DNA from: Tenodera sinensis | Lineage: Eukaryota > Arthropoda > Insecta > Mantodea > Mantidae | DNA: 64,000 nt | Reading direction: 5' to 3' | Assembly (NCBI GenBank): GCA_030765045.1 | Contig: CM060967.1 | Span: 24,544,284 to 24,608,283 of the forward strand | Shown: one piece after another, positions 24,040-34,910 of the stretch | How the letters are laid out: the number at the start of each line of letters is the position of its first letter | How positions within the stretch are numbered: position 1 is the stretch's first letter | Position numbers and translations under genes: made by a program | The notes under the pieces: generated by a model | Seen by the model: the letters and a program-made list of their open reading frames with translations, nothing else | What the model was told of the DNA's origin: nothing | Databases searched by the model: none

Positions 24040-24218
24040 ATTTGTGTGAGTTTTGAAGTACTTTAACTTTACTCCGCTGGTATCTATAAGAAAATTAGCA
24101 GTAAGATAATTTGTGCAAATGTTTATCTTAACTAACATGAAGAAGATAGAGGAATTCGAGATTTTAATAAATATAGAAGAGTAGAGAAAGTCATGCAAGT
24201 GCAACACATCAGATTTTT
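24040..24218 (+). mobile_element. TCTCTA element, right-end fragment
   Basis: It begins at TTATTTGTGTGAGTTTTG and ends with AGTAGAGAAAGT, ATGCAAGTGCAACACAT and CAGATTT. The left stem of the hairpin is changed to ATGCA. It faces the opposite way to the fragment just upstream. Confidence 0.88.
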
Positions 24219-24849
24219 TCTCGAGTTTCATGAAATGTGAGTCTAGATATTAATAAAGAAGAGAATGACATTATACCTTTAAGTTGTTATGTTTGATTAC
24301 AAGAAAGGCTGTCCTAACAAGAAAGCATCGGTTTACGTTTTCAGATCAGAGAGTAGAGTTATGGACGCGAAGAGGGGCAAGCGGGTTTCTGTGAGAGGGA
24401 GATGCTGCAACAAGGAGCAAGGGGAGAAATTGGTAAGTGAATCATGAAAACATTTTGGGAACTTGGGAATCGCTTTTTGAATGTCGGTTTGAGGGATAGA
24501 AGACAAGGGAGATGGGTTCCCATGGGAGGCTGACGGAATGTCGGGAATATCAAGGGGTCGGCCTGGATGAAAGACAAGGATAACAAGGCGCCAGGAAACC
24601 GATAGTTTCAAGGTCATGGTTGGTTTCCTACACTTAGATACGTGTATCATTAATTTTCTGCCACAAGGACTCACACACTTCGTATAGTGAATCAGGACGA
24701 TGGGTTTGCAGCTAAGCAAGGGATGCGAGGCAAAGTTCGTTTATAGCAGGATTCTTAAGAAAATAATGAAAGTAAGATAAATGGACCGTCAGGTTCGTTT
24801 GAATATTCATTCATCAATTATTACTTCATTCACAGGCTCCATAGATATG
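24219..24849. other. Unassigned stretch with a 128-codon minus frame
   Basis: The frame 24333-24719 (-) is the longest here that avoids simple repeats. Its proline- and serine-rich product shows no signal peptide, membrane segment or known motif. Purine-rich plus-strand composition makes a chance open frame likely. Confidence 0.3.
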
Positions 24850-25505
24850 AGATATACGGTAAGCGACGTTAATATTGCCAGCATTATTGTTTTCAATGCG
24901 TAGTGTTGCCATTTGGCAACGAAGATGTTTAGCCAAAGTTTTAGAATATTGTAAAAGTGTTTCTGTTATTTTCGTCTACAATGTTCTCTGTAACACACCT
25001 TACACTCTTTCGGGATATCACAACTCACAAGTTTTTACTTCTTATAACCTTGCCCAGTCCTTTTAGTGTCTTCCTCCACTTTCTCTGTCTCTCATACCCT
25101 AATTACAACGTTACAACCACTCGCGACGCTCGTTGAATCTTCTTACGACGTACCAACACACTCAGTAGTCAGTTGTCTCACACTCAGCGACACACCAACC
25201 GACTCATGTCCGTAACTCAACTCTAAAACTCACTGCTCTACTCTTCTCTGGTCACCTTTTATACTAGGGATGAGGTCACACCAACAGACGCATCGTAAAT
25301 GACGCAGCCCGAAGTCACGCAAACGTTCTTGAAACCGCTTTTGCTTCTGCCGCCTCGATTGTTGACATCACGTACACACAGCAGTCGTGCGAGGCAGCGT
25401 GGCCTTGATCATCTTTCCCCACTCACCGGCAGGGGCTGTGCTGTGAAGAAACTTGGCCCCGTCCGTCCTTTGTTGTGTGCCGGGTCCGACGTCACAATAT
25501 TATAT
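24850..25505. mobile_element. LTR-like repeat, diverged relative of 12308-12792
   Basis: It shares ordered blocks with the earlier copy: AGTGTCTTCCTCCACTTTCT, GTCTCTCATACCCTAATT and ACCGACTCATGTC, plus a TATA-like TTTTATACTAGGG. Clear TG...CA ends were not found, so the boundaries are approximate and the class uncertain. Confidence 0.4.
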
Positions 25506-25542
25506 TGCTATTTAACAATAATATAAAGGTATTGGTAGTTAA

Positions 25543-25664
25543 TTTTTACTCTCTCTACTGGTAAGTAGAGGAAGTATTGTATTCCACACAAAAATTCGAT
25601 GTCGAGATTTCATCGCAAAAATGTTTTGAGACCCCCTGAATAAAAAAAGCATTTTTAGAAAAAG

Positions 25665-25726
<62 letters not shown>

Positions 25727-26183
25727 TGTGTGTGTGTGTGTGGACAGCATAATTCAAAAACGAAAAGTCGGTTAAAAGCCAAAATTGGTATTTAAGTTTA
25801 ATGTCTTTCAAGGATTTTGCAATAAGATTTTGAAGGAAATTCCTCCACCCTCAGCTACCCTTTACGTGAAAAAATTTTGGAAGATTTTGATTTTCTTGAA
25901 AATGGCTCTAACAATTTTGATTAAAATGCCATATATTTAAGATATTTTTATTACAAATAAAATGTGTATTTTGAATTTTCTGACTATAGCCTCTGTTATC
26001 GTATTTACTCTGGATGACTTTTGCATAACTGGTAAACCGTAAGAGATAGACCAAGTGTTACTATACAAAAAATGTAGTTCTTGCTAAAATACAAAATTTA
26101 TGTCTAAATAAATTTTTATAGAGTGAACCGTTTTGGCGATATTCCTTGTTATTTGTGTGAGTTTTGGAGAACTTATATTTCTG
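25543..26183 (+). mobile_element. TCTCTA element, right end missing
   Basis: The left end (ACTCTCTCTACTGG) sits in a T run. The copy holds a 76-base GT tract (25667-25742, one GTATG break), the AATTCAAAAACGAAAAGTCGG block and the control blocks through TTTGTGTGAGTTTTGGAG. It is cut about 200 bp before the expected right end. Confidence 0.9.
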
Positions 26184-27599
26184 TTTTAAGTCTTTCTGAA
26201 ATAAAAGATTTGAAAAATCGAAACTCTAAGTTTTACATCCTCTAAACAAGGTGGCAGATTGTGTGGGTGTCACTTTCACTAATTCAGTACATAAACACCG
26301 CAGCGGCGCGTCTCGTGAGTGTAAACAAATACCATGCCAATTTTAGTGTGCCACTGTAGGCCAATCAGAAGGCTAGTTGCACTCGTTATGTCCCAAAACA
26401 TTACACAACCCTACGTCGTGTTTGCAAGCAACCGGCATGTTTACATGCAGAAGCCGGTTCAGATCCATAACCAACCTCAACGCAACGTTGCCGAATTAAG
26501 TTATTAATTATTTCGAAACCCTGTGTTATGTCAGAAATAAGTTACTCTAGGAATCTTACAAGTGACAAACTATTATTTTCGTACATTCTTGTGGAATTAC
26601 GCATCCAATTGGGAACAAAAACTATTTCTTTTTTCGAAATCGGATACAGTGCTGTAGTGTCAGCGGGCTGCCAGTTGCGTCATTCAAGATAAACGGGGTA
26701 ATCTACCTTGTGGAATAGAAGGTTTTTTCTGTAGAATAAATGATATTGGATATTTGTCAGTTTACTGTGTAAAATGCGTTTTCCGCGTTTTCCTATTATA
26801 TTGTGAAATAGATTAAGTTTATTAACGACACGTTATGGTCTGGTATGTTTACCATCATTAATCACCCCCAGAAAGAGCTGTACACGAACACCCCTTTCAT
26901 CTCATATGAGTGACAAAAATAGCAGCTTTAATCTTCAATTAGCGACTGGTGAAAAATGAATCGGCTGCCCGGTACGCTTGGGAGGGCCTGAATACAACAA
27001 TGGAACCGCAACACCTGTTTCAGGCTGTCGCTAAACAAATAGCAACACTGTTTCCATTATTTCACCTACTGAATGATAGCTCTATGTCGCGGTTGTGATT
27101 TATGCAGCCGAATCAACGGATATTCAATATACTTTTTAAATTAATTTCCATACAAACTGATTTAGTATCATCACACAAATCTTCTACCCATTACAAATTC
27201 ACACAATGTATATTAATATTATAAACAGATAATATTTGTGTGTATATTTGTATTGGGGTAATTTCAAAAGGGTTAATTCCCGATATAAAACACATCTAGT
27301 TTCAGTTGAAAAATCGCTTCTTTTCTTCCTTCTACACTTGAAGGAATAGGAGTTTCCAGACTTCCGTTTTGACATTTTTTTCTTTATTCCCATCTTTTCT
27401 TGGTTCTTGATTAAAAGAGGTATCCTTGCCTCATTCATTTCGTTCATGTGATCTTTCCATTTGTGTTTATTTCCCTTGATTTTGTCATTTAACTTATTTC
27501 GTTTCTTATTAAGGACACCAGGAAGTGAACTTCCGCTATGATATCGCTGTTTTGTATTCTAAAAATAGTAGAAATCTTTAGCTTTAAAATGATGTATAT
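26184..27599. other. Unassigned stretch
   Basis: 26,260-26,460 is GC-richer, with a CCAATCAG box, but no transcript-like features follow. No gene recognised; 27,120-27,450 is strongly AT-rich. Confidence 0.4.
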
Positions 27600-27611
27600 G
27601 AGATACATTTA

Positions 27612-27731
27612 ATGGACGATTGGATAGTTCGAGAAGGTCCAGTAGTATGGCCTCCGCTTTCGCCGGACTCAATCTATTGGATTTCTGGCTATGGGAATAT
27701 TTAAAGCCATTGGTGTTTGCCAAACCTATCA
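27612..27731 (+). pseudogene. Tc1/mariner-superfamily transposase fragment
   Basis: One frame reads WIVREGPVVWPPLSPD; after a single-base slip the next frame reads LNLLDFWLWEYLKPLVFAKP. Together they give the WPPxSPDLNxLDFxLWxxLK signature around the third catalytic acidic residue of IS630/Tc1/mariner-type DDE transposases. Only about 40 residues survive, with no upstream catalytic motifs or terminal repeats recognised. The frameshift and size make it a dead remnant. Confidence 0.7.
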
Positions 27732-28914
27732 AACCTTGCATATTTTTTTAAAATAAATCATATCTCAACAGGTGTTTTTCCGGATATATATTTAGAGGAA
27801 AATTTATTCTAGTTTTTACCAATCCCAACTCCTGTTGCAATGTCGAACACTTTATAAACAACAGGTATTTTCTGACAATTAGGTTATGCATTTGGTTCTC
27901 TTCAATCCATGAATTGTGCTTAGAATTTTTCGTACATGTTTCTTGATTTTTGCAACAATTAGCTATTACATCACTGCCTTTGCAGAAATTTCTGGCGCCG
28001 TAAGTTGCATCTCATTTTCACTCGTGAGCTACACTTTTACTTTTTCTAAACTTACACTACTTGTTCTTGGATTGAACGTACGAAAATAATCGATAATTAC
28101 GCTTTTTTCTGATTGGTGGAATTCTACACTATAATCAAGTAGAGTGGCCATATGTATAATTACCACTTTTAGGTATCCTCGAGAATAAAATATAGGTTGG
28201 TAACTCTGAATGCAGGAAAGCTGTGCTGCCTAACAAGTGAACGTCAACGAGAAGACCCCGGAAAGGCACAGCGATGTGAAAAAGTATCTTTCTGCTAGAA
28301 TCCTTTGTTTCCAACAAAGTTCAAAACGTTTTAAATTAAAGCCACAATAATTTCCGACACAAAGCTAAAGCCCTTCCGTTTGGCAGAAGCCATCGCACGT
28401 CCTCTCTAACATAACTTTTGTTCTTGTTATTTTTATTCCGAAAAGAACAAAAAATGTTATTTTACGCATCCATTTTAACGCATGTTTTATAGTACCCTGA
28501 AGGAACACAGACATGGCCGCCCAAATTATTTTAATTGTGTTCCTGGCCTAATCCGCCTTATTTGTCCCACAGGATCGAGAATCGCTTTGTTCCGGGCGGA
28601 CGAATCCCTTAATGACGGCGACCTCTTCCTCCCCGCGACACGGTGCCCCAAAACGCGCTCCTTCTCCTCAGATTTGCAGCGCAGTGTTCAGTTAATGGTA
28701 GGTGAGGGAGGTTCTGCAAATCGCACCCCTGAAAGAGGAAAATTCTAAGTTTATGGCACAGAAGTTTGTAAAGTTCATTAATTAGTTTCTATGATAGGCC
28801 CGGAACACTTGTGGGAATGACAACTTTCCGGAGTCGTACACCATTTGTCACACATTCTCTTGTACCTACTATACCAATCTGGCTTCACTTAAATGAAACA
28901 TCATTTCAAATAAC
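27732..28914. other. Unassigned stretch
   Basis: 28,480-28,750 carries an 88-codon plus frame in locally GC-richer sequence, preceded by an ordinary ATG context. Its product has no recognisable domain. Otherwise nothing is seen. Confidence 0.35.
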
Positions 28915-29160
28915 ATCTGCACGTCGCCCGTGGTTTTACTTAAAAAACCAAGGTTTACTTTGGGTACTATAAAGAAACCATAATAAACACAGGGAAAACA
29001 GATGCAAAAGCACTGTTGAATAACCCCAAATACCACAGGAAGAAAACTAACTAGAGGAAGCTATGTGAATGTAAAGCGTTGCATATCTATGTCAATCATA
29101 GAAAATTGTATGAATTGTATGTTCAAGGGCGAGTAGGAAAAATTACGTAAAAATTATAGA
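28915..29160 (+). mobile_element. Arthropod-type interspersed repeat (CCCGGCGTTG family), short copy
   Basis: It has a decayed head (CTGCACGTCGCCCGTGGTTTT), then GCAAAAGCACTGTTGAATAA, ACCACAGGAAGAAAAC and about 1.3 of the 121-bp units seen at 8880-9256. It is joined to TCTCTA-element sequence at about 29160. Confidence 0.55.
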
Positions 29161-29225
29161 TACTTCCGCTGAAATTTCAACATTGAATTTTTGGTAAAAA
29201 CTCAATACTTAGCTTAATAACTAAC
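29161..29225 (-). mobile_element. TCTCTA element, short left-end fragment
   Basis: TACTTCCGCTGAAATTTCAAC and TTGAATTTTTGG correspond to the segment next to the left end in minus orientation; the 12-mer is not preserved. Confidence 0.6.
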
Positions 29226-29384
29226 CACTATTTGGTCAACCAATGATAATTATTTCACACATTTTTAAAGTACTTACTACCTAATATTCTGCCATAGGGG
29301 ATATTACCTTAAAATGAATTTGAGAGTACCTTGTAGTTTAACTGGAAGAATCCGGTGTTCTCTTTGCCTCGAAAAGAGACAAAA

Positions 29385-29790
29385 CAATAACGGCCTTCCA
29401 TTTGAGAAAAGTTTAAGTACTGCAAAACTCGAACAAAAAACATCAGACTTAAATTCGTGTTTTAAGGAGCTCTGCCTTTCTGTGTATTAAGATTTTGTCC
29501 ATCTCTTACGGTTTACCAGATATGTAAAAGTCATCCTGACTGCTGAGGGCAGGTGTTTATACATTTAATTTGTCATAAAAATATTTTAAACACATGGTAC
29601 TTTAATCAAAATTCTTAATCATTTTTGATAAAATCAAAATCCTGAAAATCGTCCTGTTGCATCCTTAAAAATTAAATTTAAATCCCAAGTTCGGGACCAT
29701 TTTCTAAATCTTGTTTTTGTTTTTTTGTGTATTTCTGGCAAAATTCCGATATCGATTTTTGGGCAGAATGTAGTTCTTGAATTTGTATGC
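29385..29790 (-). mobile_element. TCTCTA element, diverged partial copy
   Basis: It starts at the same internal point as several other copies (AACAATAACGGCCTTCCATT). It passes through GTCCATCTCTTACGGTTTACC, a shortened middle and CGATATCGATTTTTGGGCAG. Neither end is intact. Confidence 0.8.
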
Positions 29791-29807
29791 AAGTTGGTGA
29801 ATTGGCA

Positions 29808-29880
29808 CGGTAGCTCAGTTGATTAGAGCATTACTATAGAAACTCGAAAATCCATGCTTCAATCTGATTTTATAAGGTCC
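29808..29880 (+). mobile_element. tRNA-like SINE fragment
   Basis: GGCACGGTAGCTCAGTTGATTAG is a clear A-box half, similar to the one at 19550. The B-box half (CCATGCTTCAATCTG) is degraded and the arms do not fold, so it is a SINE remnant, perhaps of SINE-2. Confidence 0.5.
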
Positions 29881-30391
29881 AAACTCAGTGATAACACATT
29901 TTCCAACAATACTACGACTTTAAAATATCTGATTTACACTTGTTCTCAGTCCAAATTCTTAGAAGGGGGTTTGTGTTTGTTTTGCACGTGTCGTTTATGT
30001 GTGTCATAAAAGGGGTGATAATGATGGAAGTTAGGGCCTCTAAAAGCAATGTGTTACAAGGGTTCCCTTACGTAGGCACCCAGGGGAACATGTGTGCTGG
30101 CCGGGTAACGGGCATCAAGTGTCACACACGTTTAAATGCCACATTCAACATTTCCAGAGGGGAAGAAACCGCTGAAAAGTTGCTTTTAAGTGACAACTAG
30201 ACACTAGGAAATGCCATTACAGGAAGCGGTGGAAGGTCAGGCTAGCTATGTATATACGAACAAAGACGAAAGCAAGCGTAAACTTCAGGCTGATTTCTGA
30301 GTAAAAGTTAATATACAGGATGGAACGTAAGTCATTACATTCCTTCTAATATATGTTTCATACAAGCATTACGAACAAAAAAGTCTAATAG

Positions 30392-30427
<36 letters not shown>

Positions 30428-30644
30428 AGTAGCCAATTTAGAAAAAAATTAATGATTTTTTATCCAAATTGTTACTTGTAAGACGCGTAGGGTAACTTAT
30501 TTCTAACATACTTTCGTTAGTAATTATGTGACATTAACACGGTTTGGAAATAATTGATCACTTAAAAGAGGCGAAGGAATATTTCGAGCAGCTCTTTCAG
30601 AAGTGAAGTAAGTTGACAACGTTGCGTTGTCGTTGTTCAAGATA
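29881..30644. other. Unassigned stretch with poly-T
   Basis: A pure T run of 33 bases lies at 30394-30426. An 86-codon frame at 29940-30200 (+) shows no known motif. No gene is supported. Confidence 0.45.
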
Positions 30645-31030
30645 TAAGAAATAGACCAAACTTACTATACACGAAATGTAGATCTTCCTAAAACACACAA
30701 TTTATGTCCAAATATTTTTAGTGAACTATTTCGAAGGTATTTCTTGTTATTTGTGCGAGTTTTGGAAAATAAACTTTCATCAAGTGGAACATCGTTATTC
30801 ATTTTTTATGTTATCCGTGCAAAGAGAACGGAATCTCAAAGCTTTAAAAGATTTGACTATCGCTCAAAACCTACTGTTTTCTAATATTCATCTTGTACCT
30901 AGGAAATAAGCAATAAGATAATTTCTGTAAATTTTTATCTCCACTAACATAATAAAGACAGGAGTAAGAGATTATAAGAATGGTTAGTACAACAGTAGAG
31001 AAAGTCATGTGAGTGCAACACATCAGATTT
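30645..31030 (+). mobile_element. TCTCTA element, right half
   Basis: It begins at the AGAAATAGACCAAACTTAC block and ends with AGTAGAGAAAGT, the perfect hairpin ATGTG-AGTGCAA-CACAT and CAGATTT at 31030. It keeps a sense frame (30721-30909, +) homologous to those at 13082-13273 (-) and 34036-34272 (+). The next copy starts with no spacer. Confidence 0.92.
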
Positions 31031-31874
31031 TTACTTTCTCTACTGGTAAGTGAGGGAAGTATGTATTCCACCCAAAAATTCGATGTCGAGATTTAACCAT
31101 AAATGTATCTTTTAAGACCCCCTGAATTTAAAAAAAGCATTTTTAGAAAAAGGTCCGTGTGTGTGTGTGTCTGTGTGTCAGTCTGTCAGTCTGTGGACAG
31201 CACAACTCAAAAGCAAAAAGTCGGTTAAAAACCAAAGTTGGTATTTAAGTTTAATGTCGTTCAAGGATATGATACGAAGATTTTGAAGAAAATAGCCCCA
31301 CCCTAAACTACCCTTTACATGGAAATTTTTTCGTAAATTTTGATTTTCTTGAAGATAGCTCTAACGATTTTGATTAAAATGTCATATGTTTGAGATATTT
31401 TTATGACAAATGAAATATATATCTTGAATTTTCTGGCTATAGCCCCTGTAGTCGTATTTACTCTGGACGACTTTTGCATAACTGGTAAACCGTTAGAGAT
31501 AGACCAAATCATACTATACAAAAAATATAGATCTTACTAAAATACACATTTTATGTCTGAATAAATTTTCCTGTAGGGTGAACCATTTGGAAGATATTCC
31601 TTGTTATGTGTGCGGGTTTTGGAAAACAAAAACTTTCGTGAAATGGAACATCGTTGTTCATTTTTTAATATGTTAAGTGTGCAAAGAGAACGGAATCTCA
31701 AAGCTTTAAAACATTTGACTATCGCTAAAAGCCTAATATTTTTCCATATACCTTGCACATATAAGAAATGAAACAATAATTTCTGCAAATGTTTATCTAA
31801 CTAACATGGAGAAGATATGGGAATAAAAGTTCGTAAGAATGGTTAGTTCGAGAGTAAAAAAGCACATCAGATTT
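31031..31874 (+). mobile_element. TCTCTA element, full length, head-to-tail with the preceding copy
   Basis: The left 12-mer is at 31033-31044, joined directly to the previous copy's right terminus through shared T residues. The GT tract is short (31157-31192), and the antisense 68-codon frame (31315-31521, -) is intact. The right 12-mer is damaged (GAGAGTAAAAAAG) and the hairpin is lost, although ACATCAGATTTT is still present. Confidence 0.92.
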
Positions 31875-32909
31875 TGAATCAATATTCTGTGTAATTACCT
31901 TTTCTCTTTTTTTTTCACTTATTAAAGTTACGTATTTACCGAATGTGGTTCTCGACATCAATATAATTTATGCAGTCAATTTCTAATAGCTCCCATCTGA
32001 CTTAGGTTCCACCGGAAACCACCCTTAAGAACTTCCCGTTTTGACTCGCAATTCCTCTTCTGACCCTATTTTATTTCTGGGAAGATTTATCTCTAAAAGT
32101 GCTAACACGTGAGACACGAGCATTTTCACACGTGTGACCGTAGATAACTTCGTCGACGTAGCGTTTTCAAGATTTATGAACAAAAATGAGGAAAGTGTGT
32201 TTATTTTAGTTCTTCTCTCGGTCCAGCTCCTAGGATAACTAATTAGAGACACAATTGGCCATGTGGCAGAACAAACCGCTACATTAGCTGCCGAACTTGC
32301 AATTCCAGCATAATTGGAAGCAATGTAATCTTTCAGGAGGTCCTTAAGCCTCCAAGAAGGGACATTCCAACACTACATACAACGATATTCGTTCAAATTC
32401 TTTCTAACATTTAATTATTCATCTACGATTTCTACTCTGTGTTTATCAAAGGTTACAGAACAATGAGGAGCATCGCTAAATTTAAAAATATCTTTCTATG
32501 GTCTGCGCGATCTTTACCAGAAACACAAGAGAACCTTTAACCTCTTTTTCTTGTTCTTCGCATGGATTAAACCTTTGTTCTATTCCGGTCTTAACTATCT
32601 CTCAATTTCTTTCTCAGTCTACCTACTACTCGAATGCCTATTGGCTTGTATTTCGTTGTTATTTTAGGAACTCTATTTTTCGACATTCGTTCCAAACGAT
32701 TTAAGCAATTATCTCTATGACGTGTTAATTTATTAGATACACTGGAAATGAAATTACAGTCCACATGACCACTAGAAACAAACGAATACGTATCAACATA
32801 ATCCTTGAATGTGATGCCTTAGCCAATAGGAGACAAGAACTCCTAGACTGCAACCATTCAAAGGAAACCTCCCCCCACCCCCCAAAAAAAATGAAAGGAA
32901 CTGTCTTAT
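31875..32909. other. Unassigned stretch
   Basis: There is no recognised gene or shared repeat. A short C-run/A-run patch lies at 32870-32890. The ACATGACCACTAGAAAC region shows nothing tRNA-like. Confidence 0.45.
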
Positions 32910-33447
32910 GTGTTACACTCACATGAATTTCTCTACTCTTGCACAAACGATTCTTACAAACACGTATTCTTCTATCTACTTCATGTTAATCGAGATAAAT
33001 ATTTCTAAAAATCATGTTATTGCTAATTTTCTTGTAAGTGCTAGGGGAAAAGAGTAGGTTTTGAGCGATAGTCAAATGTTTTAAGAGTGGTCGCTATATT
33101 TGACTGCAATTTCGTTCTCTTTTGGATTACCAGGAGATAAAAAGCAATAACGACGCCCATTTGAGAATGCTTTGTGTTACAATGGTGTAAAAACAAATGG
33201 TTCACTTCACTAGAAAATTATGTGACATTATGTGACATATTTTAGCGAGATGTAGTAAGATTTGGTCTATATCTTACAGTTTACATCATAGGCAACATGG
33301 GCTATAAACACAAAATTCAAAACATACACTTCATTTGCCATAATTTTCTTTAAAATCTTCTTGTCGCATTATTGAAGGTTATTAAGCTTAAATAGCAATT
33401 TTAGATTTTAACCGACTTTTGAGTTATGCTGTTCACAAGGAGACACA

Positions 33448-33478
<31 letters not shown>

Positions 33479-33502
33479 GCGCGCGCAGACTTTTTCCAAA
33501 TA
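32910..33502 (-). mobile_element. TCTCTA element, interrupted by a later copy
   Basis: The right end is present with the hairpin (TTATGTG...CACTCACATG) and a changed 12-mer (ATTTCTCTACT). The middle is shortened, and about 33121-33165 includes a degraded left-end-like ACCAGGAGATAAAAAG followed by AATAACGACGCCCATT. It runs to a CA/GC tract and TTTTTCCAAATATTTT, where a plus-strand copy begins. Confidence 0.82.
33441..33487. repeat. (AC)n then (GC)n microsatellite
   Basis: It lies at the standard microsatellite position of the minus-orientation TCTCTA copy. AC units convert to about eleven GC units. Confidence 0.95.
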
Positions 33503-34324
33503 TTTTTACTTTCTCTACTAGTAAGTAGGGGAAGTATTGTATTCTACCCTAAAATTCGATTTCACCGGAAAAATATGATTTGAGACCTCCTGAACCCCAA
33601 AAATCATTTTTAGAAAACGTCCGTGTGTGTATGTGTCTGTGTGTGTCTCTGTGGACTGCATAACTCAAAAACGAAAAGTCGGTTAAAAACCAAATTTGGT
33701 ATTTAATATTAATGTCTTTCAAGGGTGCGATACGAAGATTTTGAAGAAAATAGCTCCACCCTAAACTACCCTTTACATGGACAATTTTTCGAAAATTTTG
33801 ATTTTCTTTAAAATGGCTCTAACGATTTTGATTAAAATGTCATATGTTTGAGATATTTTTATAACAAATGAAATGTATATTTTGAATTTTCTGTCTATAG
33901 CCCCTGTAGTCGTATTTACTCTGGAAGCCTTTAGCATAACTGGTAAACCGTAACAGGTAGACAAAATCTTACTATACAAAAAATATAGATCTTACTAAAA
34001 TACACAATTTATGTCTGAATAACTTTTTATGTAGAGTGAACCATTTCCTAGATATGCCTTGCTGTTTGTGGAGTTTTGGGGAACTCATACTTCTGTCAAA
34101 TAGAACATCGTTATTCGATTTCTTATTTCTCAACTGTGCAAAGAGAACGGAATTTGAAAGCTTTAAAGGATTTGACTATCGCATATTCTCCTTGTGCTTA
34201 CAAGAAGATAAACAACAAGATAATTTCTGCAAATATTTATCTCAACTAGCACGAAGAAGATATAGTTTATAAGAATGGTTAGTACAAGAGTAGAGAAAGT
34301 CATGTGAGTGCAACACATCAGATT
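33503..34324 (+). mobile_element. TCTCTA element, reference full-length copy
   Basis: Structure in order: left 12-mer ACTTTCTCTACT at 33508-33519; AATTCGAT/TCACCGG block; imperfect GT tract about 33622-33652; AACTCAAAAACGAAAAGTCGG near 33663; an antisense open frame of 68 codons at 33773-33979; GGTAAACCGT control block; right inverted 12-mer AGTAGAGAAAGT at 34289-34300; hairpin ATGTG (34302-34306), loop AGTGCAA, CACAT (34314-34318); terminus CAGATT. The asymmetric placement of the inverted 12-mers plus a terminal hairpin is the layout described for Helentron/Helitron2 elements and their non-autonomous HINEs. No Rep/helicase gene is present in the window, so class is inferred from architecture only. 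The left end lies in a T run of an older, opposite copy. Confidence 0.93.
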
Positions 34325-34789
34325 ATTTGAATGTACTGCAAAACTCAAAGACGTCGCACAGTAGTAGATATCAACTGTTTTTAGCTCTTGTAATGTATTG
34401 GTATTCACTTCAGTAAGGGCAACATACCTCAGAAGTAGTTTAATAAATCAGCTAAGCAGCGACTATCGCACAAGAACCATTGCGGGGGTGGCAGCGGGGG
34501 GGGGGGGTGCAACATGTGGCGCACAGGCTAGGAGAGAAGCAGCAGGATTAGATTTCAGCCAAGAAAACACCCCGACATGTGGCAACAGGGAACTGTCAGC
34601 TAACTGACCTCGGTTATAAATTGTTTTTGCTCCAGTGTATTGTGTCATTTATACAATGTCAATAAAAAAGAGCATACAGGAGGAAGCGGTTGTCAACGGA
34701 AGTGTTAAAACTGTCACCAGAGGCTGAATGTATGTATATAGGTATCTTCCGGAATGTGCTCTCGTGGCTATAACACTCCCTACTGGATT
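34325..34789. other. Unassigned stretch with poly-G
   Basis: A G run lies at 34495-34507, with locally GC-rich sequence to 34620. No gene was recognised. Confidence 0.4.
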
Positions 34790-34910
34790 TATGTGCAGCT
34801 AGAATGTGTGTGTGTGAACAACATAACTCAAAAACCTGGTATATAGCTTCAGTATCTTCCTTAGCTGCGAAGCCAAGATTTTCAAGAGAATTCCCTTTCA
34901 TCATATTAAA
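34790..34910 (+). mobile_element. TCTCTA element, small internal fragment
   Basis: GTGTGTGTGTGAACAACATAACTCAAAAACC, then degraded AGATTTTCAAGAGAATTCC, correspond to the microsatellite and following block. The ends are missing. Confidence 0.65.

Noticed and set aside
24333..24719. A 128-codon minus frame as a host gene.
   Set aside because: A purine-biased strand removes stops on its complement; no domain, splice context or repeat relation supports it.
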